Assembly (NCBI RefSeq): GCF_013314975.1
Contig: NZ_JABTYH010000034.1
Coordinates: 1-47,574, forward strand
From: Pseudarthrobacter oxydans
GTDB lineage: Bacteria > Actinomycetota > Actinomycetes > Actinomycetales > Micrococcaceae
Direction of reading: 5' to 3'
Length of the DNA stretch: 47,574 bases
This document shows, one piece after another, positions 22,386 through 29,626 of the stretch. The notes beneath the pieces are model-generated. The model did not search any database. It saw only the letters and a program-made list of their open reading frames with translations, and was not told the origin of the DNA. The translations under genes and the position numbers were made by a program. Position 1 is the first letter of the stretch; each line of letters starts with the position of its first letter.

Positions 22386-22490
22386 CCACTGGGTGGGTGT
22401 TGGATAAAGTTCAGATCGTGGTCCGCCAAGATTTCGGATCTGAACTACATACGCTTTGAAGGCCCGCCTTAGTGCGGGCCTTCAGTTTTT
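22353..22490 (+). ncRNA. Probable antisense (countertranscribed) RNA controlling rep
   Basis: A RNA of about 138 nt is predicted between the plus-strand promoter at 22319-22346 and the terminator at 22458-22490. It is fully complementary to the 5' end of the rep mRNA, including the GTG at 22385. It contains a small hairpin CACCCAC-TGG-GTGGGTG at 22384-22400 over the start, a 10-bp stem AGTTCAGATC/GATCTGAACT (22408-22417 / 22437-22446) with a 19-nt loop, and the terminator stem. Size, structure and position are those of copy-number control RNAs of many plasmids. Boundaries are inferred. Confidence 0.65.
22456..22490 (+). terminator. Rho-independent terminator of the antisense RNA
   Basis: An 11-bp perfect stem TGAAGGCCCGC/GCGGGCCTTCA with loop CTTAGT is followed by GTTTTT. 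On the minus strand the same stem follows the stop of the small RHH gene but lacks a T-run, so its main direction is plus. Confidence 0.85.
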
Positions 22491-22692
22491 AACTGGCCTT
22501 TGCGATAGGCAAAGCCTCCTGGCCGTCTAGGGCATCAAGATCAATGGTCTTTAGGTGGTCATGCAGCAGCCGCGCAAGAAGTTCGGAGCGGCTTTCGGAC
22601 GTGATCTCAACAACCCTGTTGAGCTTTTCGGCGTCCGCCCGCGGAATCTTAGATGTGACGGTCTGACGATCGCCTTTATGCATCCGTGCCAT
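22489..22692 (-). CDS. Small ribbon-helix-helix regulator
   Basis: A 67-residue protein with an ATG at 22692 and GGAGGACC just before it. Strand 'DRQTVTSKIPRADAEKLNRV' is followed by helix 'SESRSELLARLLHDHLKTI', the CopG/Arc pattern. It probably dimerises and binds DNA. Located directly upstream of rep on the same strand, it is a good candidate for a transcriptional repressor of rep, like CopG of streptococcal plasmids, acting together with the antisense RNA. The target has not been located. Confidence 0.75.
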   Translation of the reverse strand: MARMHKGDRQTVTSKIPRADAEKLNRVVEITSESRSELLARLLHDHLKTIDLDALDGQEALPIAKAS

Positions 22693-22774
22693 GGGTCCTC
22701 CTAGTTCGGGGTACTGAGCACTAGCCAATAGCAATCCGATTGCCTTAAGTGGGACGCTGTACCCCGGCGTGTCG

Positions 22775-23098
22775 TTATGAGCCTTGTATGTAGGAAGCGT
22801 TTTTTTCGACCGCTTCCGCCAAGACGTTGGGCTTGATCTTAAAGACCACATGATGGCCCTGGCGCGGCGGTTTCACACTGGCTTTTACCGCCTTCAACTC
22901 TTCCAACTGTTCCAAGTGTCGTTGAACTGTTTGGTAGCGGGTGCCGATAGCGGCCGCTATTTCACCGGACGTTGCCCCGTCCGGGTGTTGCGAGAGGAAG
23001 CGCAGGATTTCTGCCCGCAGCTGGGGAATGCCAAGGATTTCGGTCAACGTCGCGAGCTTCTTTGGCATCGGTGAGCTGGGACTGACATAGCGCGGCAT
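22775..23098 (-). CDS. Winged-helix regulator, likely repressor of the transfer region
   Basis: A 107-residue ArsR/MarR-like winged-helix protein. Residues about 25-75 read 'LRAEILRFLSQHPDGATSGEIAAAIGTRYQTVQRHLEQLEELKAV' (in part GEIAAAIGTRYQTVQRHLEQ), a textbook helix-turn-helix. They are followed by the wing 'KPPRQGHHVVFKI'. The ATG at 23098 has GGAGG directly abutting it, an unusually short spacing; the Met 10 residues later is an alternative start. Two palindromes at 23136 and 23166 lie in its upstream region, shared with the divergent conjugation operon. It probably represses both directions. No metal-binding Cys motif is seen. Confidence 0.78.
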   Translation of the reverse strand: MPRYVSPSSPMPKKLATLTEILGIPQLRAEILRFLSQHPDGATSGEIAAAIGTRYQTVQRHLEQLEELKAVKASVKPPRQGHHVVFKIKPNVLAEAVEKNASYIQGS

Positions 23099-23135
23099 CC
23101 TCCTATTTTGTCTTACCTGCCCTCCGGATCATGCT

Positions 23136-23182
23136 AGTGCATTTAATGCACTACCAGCTACAGCTAATGCATTAAATGCACT
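23136..23182. promoter_or_regulatory. Two palindromic operators, 30 bp apart
   Basis: AGTGCATTTAATGCACT (23136-23152) is a perfect 17-bp palindrome. AATGCATTAAATGCACT (23166-23182) is the same site in reverse orientation with two changes. Their centres are 30 bp apart, about three helical turns. They sit between the winged-helix gene and the transfer operon. The rest of 23099-23402 shows no gene; TTGACA at 23284 may be a -35, but no good -10 follows. Confidence 0.75.
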
Positions 23183-23402
23183 AGACTGGCTTCTTAGAAG
23201 GTGCGCGTTGGCAATAGGAAAGGGGCAGGCGACCTAGTGAGCCCAGTGATGTCTTGGAGTTAGTTCCGTCTCAAAGAGCTCTTTTGACAAGCGTTTTGCT
23301 CTGAATTTGTGGAGAATGGCGGGCTGTGTCCACTCGGTGGAGAAATGTCCGCGCGGGCTGGTAGTTGTGGAAACGATGTATTTTTTTGGGGGAGTGCAGG
23401 CA

Positions 23403-23555
23403 GTGACCGACTTGTTGGCGTGCGGCACACCGTGGCCGATGCACGGAGAGCTTCGTGAGCGTGCATCCCAAGAACTTGAAGCCTTCTATTTCGGGGTTGT
23501 TGCCCTGCGGTGCCAAGAGTCCTGGGTACGCAAGCGGGACGGGGGACTGTCCTAA
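23403..23555 (+). CDS. Small protein leading the transfer operon
   Basis: A 50-residue frame opened by GTG at 23403 behind GGGGGAG (8-nt spacing). An ATG at 23376 in the same frame is an alternative with a weaker site. The stop overlaps the ATG of the CHAP hydrolase gene (TAATG), which favours real translation. It contains a helix 'GELRERASQELEAFYFGVVALRCQ' (in part LRERASQELEAFYFGVVAL). The pattern is reminiscent of small helical DNA-binding proteins, but no family is assigned. It could be a coupling peptide or a regulator. Confidence 0.5.
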   Translation: MTDLLACGTPWPMHGELRERASQELEAFYFGVVALRCQESWVRKRDGGLS

Positions 23556-24634
23556 TGCAGCGCAAGTCGCTTGGCGTAGTGGCAGTCATTGCCATCCCCG
23601 GTCTCTTCTTTGGCCTGATCTTCACCATGCTCCTGCTGCTCGCCCCCGCGAAGCCTGCTGCCGCCACCTGCGGTCCGGCCGTCTCCGTTGCTATCGACGG
23701 CGATACCAAGGTCGAGGGTTACACCGAAGAGCAGTTGAAAAACGCCGCGGCGATCATGGGTGCCGGTAACGCACTGAACCTGTCCGTGAAGGGACAGATG
23801 ATCAGCGTGATGGTGTCCCTCGGGGAGTCGGGCCTGCGCGTTCTGGACTACGGCGACGGACCGGGCCCTGACTCCCGTGGGTTGTTCCAGCAGCGCGACA
23901 ACGGTGCGTGGGGCTCCTATGCAGACCGTATGGACCCAACCACCAGCGCCACGAACTTCATCAAAGCCCTGCAGAAGGTCGAGGGCTGGGAGCTGCTGGA
24001 ACCGACCATCGCCGGCAACAAGGTCCAGCGCAACGCCGACCCGTACCACTACCAGAAGTACTGGCCCGAGGCCGTCAAGCTCGTCCAGGCACTCTCGGAC
24101 GGGAAGTTCACCCTCGAAGGCAACGACTGCGCCATCCCGGGCCAGTCCGGTGCCGGGGATGACTACCCCTGGAAAGACTCTCCCACCTGGATGCAGGTCG
24201 GAGCCAGCACAGCCGCCGCATCCCCGCTGGGCATGTTCTACCGCGAATGCGTGGACTTCGCCCTGTGGCGCGTGAACCAGCAAATGGGGTCCACCGGCGA
24301 ACCATTCAAGTTCCTCAACGGCACCTTCCGCCCCGACGGGCAGGCCTTGGGCTCGGCACTGACGTGGAAGGCCGGCTGGGACGCCAAAGGCTGGCCCACC
24401 GGCGCCACACCTCGGGTCGGGGCGGTCGTCTGGTACGCACCCGGAACCGGGGGAGCGGACCCCACATTCGGTCACGTCGCCGTGGTCAAGGAAGTCAAAG
24501 ACGACGGGACCTACGTCGAAGAGGGCTACAACGGCAACCCGCCCCCGGACGATCACAACTACTACACCCGGACCGTCAGCAACGAGATCCCTTCCGCGTT
24601 CCTGTACCTGCCCACCCAAGAGGAGAAGAAATGA
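23555..24634 (+). CDS. CHAP-domain peptidoglycan hydrolase of the secretion system
   Basis: A 359-residue secreted or membrane-anchored cell-wall hydrolase. An N-terminal hydrophobic segment (6-32, LGVVAVIAIPGLFFGLIFTM) exports it. A lysozyme/transglycosylase-like domain (about 60-150) has 'GQMISVMVSLGESGLRVLDYG' (in part VMVSLGESGLRV, candidate Glu) and 'SRGLFQQRDNGAWG'. The C-terminal CHAP domain (about 215-345) has catalytic Cys in 'RECVDFALWRV' and His in 'FGHVAVVKEV'. Two-domain hydrolases of this type open the wall for conjugative channels (VirB1/TcpG role). The start is the ATG at 23555; the stop overlaps the following lipoprotein start. Confidence 0.85.
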   Translation: MQRKSLGVVAVIAIPGLFFGLIFTMLLLLAPAKPAAATCGPAVSVAIDGDTKVEGYTEEQLKNAAAIMGAGNALNLSVKGQMISVMVSLGESGLRVLDYGDGPGPDSRGLFQQRDNGAWGSYADRMDPTTSATNFIKALQKVEGWELLEPTIAGNKVQRNADPYHYQKYWPEAVKLVQALSDGKFTLEGNDCAIPGQSGAGDDYPWKDSPTWMQVGASTAAASPLGMFYRECVDFALWRVNQQMGSTGEPFKFLNGTFRPDGQALGSALTWKAGWDAKGWPTGATPRVGAVVWYAPGTGGADPTFGHVAVVKEVKDDGTYVEEGYNGNPPPDDHNYYTRTVSNEIPSAFLYLPTQEEKK

Positions 24635-25143
24635 AGAAGCCCCTGGCCCTCATCGCCGTGGCTCTGCTCTGCGCCGCGTGCGCACCGGCAGCGAACACCA
24701 CGCCGGCACCGGCTGAGCCCATGACAGCAACGCCTTCCGCGCCGGTTTCGCTGAGCGCCAGCAGCGGCCCGCAGGCTCCCGGGGGCACGGTTCCGGCCAC
24801 GATCGGCATTACTTGGGATCAGGCCAGCAAGGACGCGGCCGTGGATGTCGCTGAGAAGGCCATGGCGGATTTTGCCCGCCCTGGTGTGGAGGAAAAGCAG
24901 TGGGCCAATGATCTTGCCCGATGGTTGACGCCACAGGCGACCGCTGATTACTCGGCTGTGGACCCGGCCAACATTCCCGCCAGCCGCGTCACCGGCCCGG
25001 CCAGGCTGAGCGTCGATGAAGCCAACGGCTACGGGGTCATGGCGGCGGTTCCGACCGACGCCGGGACCTATACGGTGCAGCTGCTTCGCACGGGTCAGGA
25101 AGCCCCGTGGAAGGTCAATTGGCTCACGCCCCCGGCTTCCTGA
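24631..25143 (+). CDS. Lipoprotein of the transfer operon
   Basis: A 170-residue lipoprotein. The signal peptide is KKPLALIAVALLCAAC with a lipobox ending at Cys17. A Pro/Ala/Thr-rich linker to about residue 60 follows, then a small domain with 'WANDLARWLTPQATADYSAV' and 'PWKVNWLTPP'. That region resembles the NTF2-like domain of VirB8/TcpC-type or other transfer accessory proteins. The start overlaps the hydrolase stop by 4 bp (ATGA), with GAGGAGAAG as ribosome site. It likely sits on the outer face of the membrane as a scaffold of the channel. Confidence 0.75.
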   Translation: MKKPLALIAVALLCAACAPAANTTPAPAEPMTATPSAPVSLSASSGPQAPGGTVPATIGITWDQASKDAAVDVAEKAMADFARPGVEEKQWANDLARWLTPQATADYSAVDPANIPASRVTGPARLSVDEANGYGVMAAVPTDAGTYTVQLLRTGQEAPWKVNWLTPPAS

Positions 25144-25178
25144 TCCCCACCCTCCACGTTTCAGAAAGGTAGAACGCT

Positions 25179-26615
25179 ATGGTCCTGAATCAGACAGATG
25201 TCCCGGCTTTCCCGAAGATCAACGCCATCGTGCGTGCCAACGGCACGGCCGAGGTCGTTGTCGCCGGCAACTCCCGGAACGTGAAAGCAGCGGAGTCCCT
25301 GCAGCAACTCCGCGACAACGCCTTGTCCCTCGTCGTTAGGGAAGCCAAGACACTGAACCGTCCGGTCCGTGTCCAGGTCAATGACCCGGAAGGCCAGGGT
25401 GAGCTGATCGTGAACCCGGACGGCACTAAGGAGTCGGTCAGCTACGTGGCCAAGGCCTCACGCCGCCGCGTGGCAGAAGCTCCCGACCCCGCCGCAGCAC
25501 CTCCCGCTCCTGCGGCTGCAGAAACCCCCATCCCAGCGCCCATCAATGACGAGCCGATCAGTGACGTACCGGGAACCGTCCCATTAGCGACAGGAACATT
25601 CATGACCCTGACACCCGCAACCACATCAACGCCGGCCCCGGAAGCGCAGGAGGCACCGACCCGGCGCAGTCTGAAGGAAACCTCCTTCCTGGTCAGCGCA
25701 CCGGTCCTGGAACCTGCCACGAAGGGCTGGCGGGGTGCGCTCACGCGCCTTGGCTTCCGGATGGACCCGTCCGCCGAAGAACTCTCCGAGCGGGAGGATA
25801 TCCGCACGGTCAGCCAGCACTGGCCAGGTCCCCGGACCATTGCCGTGGTCAACCGAAAGGGAGGTGCGAACAAGACCCCCACGGTGGTCATGCTCTCGGC
25901 CATCCTCGCCCGCTACAGCGGGGCCGCGACCGTCGCCTGGGACAACAACGAGTCCCAAGGCACGCTGGGGTGGCGGACCGAAAAGGGCGGCCATGACCGG
26001 AGCGTCCTGGACCTGATCGATTCCTCGACCGAACTGCTTTCCCCGTCAACGAACGCTGCCGAGATTGCCAAGTTCGTTCACCACCAGACTGCGGACAAGT
26101 TCGATGTCCTGCGCTCGGATGAGAACGAGGAAGGCGACCACGAAGTCACTGCTGAGGAAGTCGACATCGCCCACCAGGTCCTCACCCGCTATTACCGGCT
26201 GGTGGTCATGGACTCGGGCAACACCGCCCGGGCGGCGAACTGGCGCCGGATGATTCACCACACCAACCAGCTTGTCGTGCCGGTGACGGCCATTGAGGAC
26301 CGCGCAGAAGCCGCCCGGCTGACGCTGCAGACCCTCGAATCCCGTGGGGGCCACGACGCCGAACTGGCCCGCAACGCCGTTGTCATCGTCTCCGAATCCA
26401 CCGACGCCAAGCGCGCCATGTCAGGAGATGCCTTAAAGAGGGCCAAGGACGAGGCCCAGCGGATCGCCGACGGCTTCGAGCCATTTGTCCGGGCCGTCGT
26501 CCGGATTCCCTACGATCCGGCGCTGGTCAACGGCCCCATCCGCTACGAAGCCCTCCAGCCCGCCACCCAGCGGGCATGGCTGGCTGCCGCGGCCGCCGTC
26601 GCCAAGGGCTTCTAA
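25179..26615 (+). CDS. MinD/ParA-like ATPase with long N-terminal extension, T4SS-associated
   Basis: A 478-residue protein. The first 90 residues form a small beta-rich domain with 'AIVRANGTAEVVVAG'. A Pro/Ala/Thr-rich linker runs from about 95 to 165. The ATPase domain (about 215-478) has deviant Walker A NRKGGANKT (225-233), an 'AWDNNESQGTLGW' switch and Walker B-like 'YYRLVVMDSGNT'. MinD/ParA-like ATPases with this linker occur with actinobacterial secretion and transfer clusters (SCO5717-like). The role could be placement or energising of the apparatus rather than plasmid segregation, since a true ParA is encoded at 18677. The start is ATG with AGAAAGG upstream. Confidence 0.8.
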   Translation: MVLNQTDVPAFPKINAIVRANGTAEVVVAGNSRNVKAAESLQQLRDNALSLVVREAKTLNRPVRVQVNDPEGQGELIVNPDGTKESVSYVAKASRRRVAEAPDPAAAPPAPAAAETPIPAPINDEPISDVPGTVPLATGTFMTLTPATTSTPAPEAQEAPTRRSLKETSFLVSAPVLEPATKGWRGALTRLGFRMDPSAEELSEREDIRTVSQHWPGPRTIAVVNRKGGANKTPTVVMLSAILARYSGAATVAWDNNESQGTLGWRTEKGGHDRSVLDLIDSSTELLSPSTNAAEIAKFVHHQTADKFDVLRSDENEEGDHEVTAEEVDIAHQVLTRYYRLVVMDSGNTARAANWRRMIHHTNQLVVPVTAIEDRAEAARLTLQTLESRGGHDAELARNAVVIVSESTDAKRAMSGDALKRAKDEAQRIADGFEPFVRAVVRIPYDPALVNGPIRYEALQPATQRAWLAAAAAVAKGF

Positions 26616-26659
26616 GTACCCCTTGACCGCCACATCTCAGTCCTGGAAGGAGGATGCAG

Positions 26660-27250
26660 ATGAACCAGCAATTGAACCCCTGGGTTACCAGTCCAGAAAC
26701 GGCAGAGCCCGAAGTGGCCACTGCAGATGAATACGTTTCTCCGCCGGCGATCATCAACGGCCCGGTCCTGGGGATGGTGGAACCGGACACAGCTGACCGC
26801 CTCGCCCGGCGCGCGGTCACCGGCACGGCAACGGTCTGGGTTACCGGTGTTCATGGAGGAGCGGGCGAGACCCGGCTCAGCCACCTCGTGGAGGGCGCCC
26901 GCCCGACAGAACGTGCCTGGCCCATCCTTGAAGACGGCTTCAGCAAACCGGCGGTCCTGCTGGTGTGCCGCTCAGACATGCACGGCCTGAAAGCCGCGCA
27001 AAGAGCTCTCATCCAATGGGCCTCCGGCGCAGCTCCAGACGTCAACCTGCTGGGCCTCGCGGTCCTGGCCGATGCACCGGGAAAACTACCCAAAGCTCTG
27101 CGGGAGTTCGCAGCTCTCATCGGCGGGGGAGCCCCCCGGCTCTGGATGCTCCCTTGGGTCGAATCCTGGCGGCTTGGGGACACCAACACCGGGACACTCG
27201 GCCGGGAGTATCAACGCCTGATCACCGATCTCACAGCACTCACCAACTAA
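26660..27250 (+). CDS. DUF6668-like protein with atypical P-loop
   Basis: A 196-residue protein with 'TVWVTGVHGGAGETRLSHL' (about 54-72). The segment has the shape of a Walker A loop, but Glu replaces the Lys that contacts phosphate. Later 'AVLLVCRSDMHGLKAAQRAL' and 'LLGLAVLADAPGKLPKALRE' follow the fold of MinD-like ATPases. The DUF6668 family has the same feature, so the protein may be a non-hydrolysing partner of the ATPase before it. The second ATG (26660) is preferred because GGAAGGAGG is then 8 nt away; from 26654 it would be too close. Confidence 0.75.
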   Translation: MNQQLNPWVTSPETAEPEVATADEYVSPPAIINGPVLGMVEPDTADRLARRAVTGTATVWVTGVHGGAGETRLSHLVEGARPTERAWPILEDGFSKPAVLLVCRSDMHGLKAAQRALIQWASGAAPDVNLLGLAVLADAPGKLPKALREFAALIGGGAPRLWMLPWVESWRLGDTNTGTLGREYQRLITDLTALTN

Positions 27251-27293
27251 TCAATCAACAGCTTTACAGCGCCATACCTCGAAAGGTCTCACC

Positions 27294-27563
27294 ATGAACT
27301 TGATCGCAGCTCTTCCCGCCAGCGTCATCCCGAACCCGACCCCTGTTGTGCCTCCCCAGGCACAGGGCCTGCTCACCGTACTGAACTGGGCCTCCGGCAT
27401 CGGCCTGGTCCTCGGCGTTTTGGGCGTGATCATCGTTGGCATCGGCATGGTCATCCAGCTCCGACGCGGCGAAGGCGGCGAATCCATCGCCAAGCTCGGC
27501 TGGGTCCTCGCCGGCTGCATCATCATCACCGGCGCCTCCGGCATTGTCCGCGCATTCGTCTAA
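27294..27563 (+). CDS. Two-helix membrane protein, possible VirB2-like pilin
   Basis: An 89-residue protein with a leader-like N-terminus (MNLIAALPASVIPNPTP) and two transmembrane helices: about 32-54 (ASGIGLVLGVLGVIIVGIGM) and 67-86 (KLGWVLAGCIIITGASGIV). A short basic loop (QLRRGEGGES) joins them. This is the size and topology of VirB2/TrbC pilins, and its place before the VirB6-like gene supports that. The assignment is by topology, since pilins share little sequence. Confidence 0.7.
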   Translation: MNLIAALPASVIPNPTPVVPPQAQGLLTVLNWASGIGLVLGVLGVIIVGIGMVIQLRRGEGGESIAKLGWVLAGCIIITGASGIVRAFV

Positions 27564-27585
27564 ACCCGACCCCCGGAGGTTCATC

Positions 27586-28335
27586 ATGAGCGAATCCACA
27601 CAGAACACCACCGAACAGAATCCATTCACCAAACCCGGATTCATCATTTCGGCCGCCCTCGTGGTCGCACTGATAGCAGCCGTCATCGTCCTCTTCCTCA
27701 TTCCGAAAGGGGACGGTGACGCACACTCCGGTTCGGCACCCTCAGTGAACAGCTCTGCTTCCGACCCCACTAGGGCTGGAAGCGAAAGCGTATGCGGGCT
27801 AAAAGCAAGCTCTGAGACGGCGTTGGGACGCGCCCCTCAAACGGAATGGGCACTCGTCGGAAAAATCGCTGCACCAAACGAGCCTCAGAGTTACGGCCCT
27901 GGGGTAGAGGAGCAAGACGGGTTCCGTTATTGCTATGCCCAGTCCCCAACGGGCGCCCTCTATGCTGCCGCAAACCTAATAGCCATGACGTCTGCAGGTA
28001 ACCCCGAACTGACAGTCAAAGTCACAGAGAAGCTCCTGGTTCCCGGCCCCGGCAGAGACGCCGCTATGAAGGACGCCGCCACTGCATCCAGTTCCAGCAA
28101 TGGTGCGGCGACTTCCGTTCAATTCCGAGGCTTTGTCTTGAAAAGCTACTCGCCCGAGAAGGCCAACGTTGACTTGGCCATGGAGGCTTCTAACGGAGTC
28201 CTTGGACATGCGGTGTTGCCGATGGAGTGGATAGACGGCGACTGGAAATTGGCCGTTGCTGACTCCGGAGAAATGGTCAATGACTTTTCACAAGTCAGAG
28301 ACTTAAGCGGTTTCATTCCTTGGTCTGGGGTCTGA
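27586..28335 (+). CDS. DUF8175-like membrane-anchored protein
   Basis: A 249-residue protein: a short cytoplasmic N-terminus, one transmembrane helix (about 18-40, GFIISAALVVALIAAVIVLF), a Ser-rich linker, then an external domain. The motif 'GFRYCYAQSPTGALYAAANL' (about 107-126), following 'TEWALVGKIAAPNEPQSYGP', matches the DUF8175 type common in actinobacterial transfer clusters. The end part resembles NTF2-like folds (VLPMEWIDGDWKLAVADSGE). By position and topology it may fill the VirB8/TcpC scaffold role. The start is ATG with GGAGGTTC. Its codon use is a little less GC-rich than its neighbours, possibly hinting at a replaced segment. Confidence 0.75.
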   Translation: MSESTQNTTEQNPFTKPGFIISAALVVALIAAVIVLFLIPKGDGDAHSGSAPSVNSSASDPTRAGSESVCGLKASSETALGRAPQTEWALVGKIAAPNEPQSYGPGVEEQDGFRYCYAQSPTGALYAAANLIAMTSAGNPELTVKVTEKLLVPGPGRDAAMKDAATASSSSNGAATSVQFRGFVLKSYSPEKANVDLAMEASNGVLGHAVLPMEWIDGDWKLAVADSGEMVNDFSQVRDLSGFIPWSGV

Positions 28336-28336
28336 C

Positions 28337-29626
28337 ATGGCCGAGTGCGGATTTGGGGACTGGAGATGCGAAGCCGGAAACGTAGCCGCCGGTATAGCCG
28401 ACGACGCCATCGGAAACCTCGCTAAGGCGATTTTGGAGGGAATGAGCCAATTCGTAACAACGCTCTCCACGTTTTGGATAAGTATGCCGACCACAAATCT
28501 CACAACGGAGGATGGTGTAACGGCCAGCCCCGTAGTGGGCTTCCTTGATTCGCAACTGTCTTACTGGACGCTGACGCTGGCCGTTCTTTCCGTCATTCTT
28601 GGCGGTACTCGGATGATTTGGGAGCAGCGGGGCGCACCTTTGAAAGACCTGCTCCGGTCTCTCCTAACCCTTACTCTGGTTGCGGGTCTTGGCTTGGGAG
28701 TGATCTCCATCCTGGTGATCGCAGCCGATGAGTTTTCAGCAGCCATCATCGAACGCTCCACGGATGGCAAGGGCTTCGCCGACGCCATGAGCGTCCTGAT
28801 CATGGTGAACCAGCCCGGCATTGGGGTTTTCATCCTGATCATCCTGGGCCTGGTGGGCCTGCTCGCGTCGCTGGTCCAGATCGTCCTTATGGTCATCCGC
28901 AGCGGCATGTTGGTGATACTTGCCGGCATTTTGCCCACCACAGCAGCTTTCACCAATACCGAGATGGGCCGGCAGTGGTTCCAGAAAGCTATTGGCTGGA
29001 CGATCGCGTTCATTCTCTATAAGCCGGCGGCCGCGATCGTGTACGCGGTGGCGTTTCAGCTCATGGGCTCGTTTTCCGGCACGAACGCTTTGATTGGTTC
29101 CATCACGGGCTTTGCCTTGATGATCGTCGCCCTGTTGGCCTTGCCGGCTTTGATGCGGTTTGTCACCCCGATGGTTGGTGCGGTCGCATCAGGCTCAGGA
29201 GGGGGAGCCGCTGCTGCTGCAGGGGCCATGGCCACTGGTGCCGTATCGCTGGGCCGCAGCGGAAGCGGCCGCGGCAACGCGTCCCCGACCCCGCCCAGCC
29301 AGCCGTCCAAGAACGGTGCGTCTCCTGCCGGCAGCCAAGGTCCCGGCGGGACCAACGGCGGCAACGCTAAACCTTCACCGGGATCCGCCGGAGCATCCGG
29401 AGCCGGGGGAGTCCCCGGTAAGGGCACCACAGGAAGCCCCGGGGCGGCGACACCAGGGACGGGGGCCGGCACAGCTGGTACCGGGGCGGCGTCGGGAGCG
29501 GCGAAGGCTGCAGGTCCGGCCGGTGTCGCTGTCGCCGTCGGCGCGCAGGTAGCTTCACGGGCCTCTTCGGCCGCACAACAGACAGCGCAAGATTCAACGG
29601 GGGAGGGCCCCAGTGGCAGCAATTAA
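28337..29626 (+). CDS. VirB6/TrbL-like polytopic membrane protein
   Basis: A 429-residue integral membrane protein. Hydrophobic helices lie at about 70-92, 105-128, 150-180, 185-205 and 225-280, including 'LTLVAGLGLGVISILVI' and 'FILIILGLVGLLASLVQIVL'. A Gly/Ala/Pro/Ser-rich low-complexity tail (about 290-429) follows. This is the architecture of VirB6/TrbL channel proteins of Gram-positive transfer systems. The gene starts 1 nt after the previous stop and overlaps the next start. The low-complexity tail is likely cytoplasmic or wall-spanning. Confidence 0.82.
   Translation: MAECGFGDWRCEAGNVAAGIADDAIGNLAKAILEGMSQFVTTLSTFWISMPTTNLTTEDGVTASPVVGFLDSQLSYWTLTLAVLSVILGGTRMIWEQRGAPLKDLLRSLLTLTLVAGLGLGVISILVIAADEFSAAIIERSTDGKGFADAMSVLIMVNQPGIGVFILIILGLVGLLASLVQIVLMVIRSGMLVILAGILPTTAAFTNTEMGRQWFQKAIGWTIAFILYKPAAAIVYAVAFQLMGSFSGTNALIGSITGFALMIVALLALPALMRFVTPMVGAVASGSGGGAAAAAGAMATGAVSLGRSGSGRGNASPTPPSQPSKNGASPAGSQGPGGTNGGNAKPSPGSAGASGAGGVPGKGTTGSPGAATPGTGAGTAGTGAASGAAKAAGPAGVAVAVGAQVASRASSAAQQTAQDSTGEGPSGSN

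Noticed and set aside
23552..24619. 355-codon minus-strand frame opposite the CHAP hydrolase
   Set aside because: Antisense shadow; the plus strand encodes an intact signal peptide, glycosidase-like and CHAP domains.
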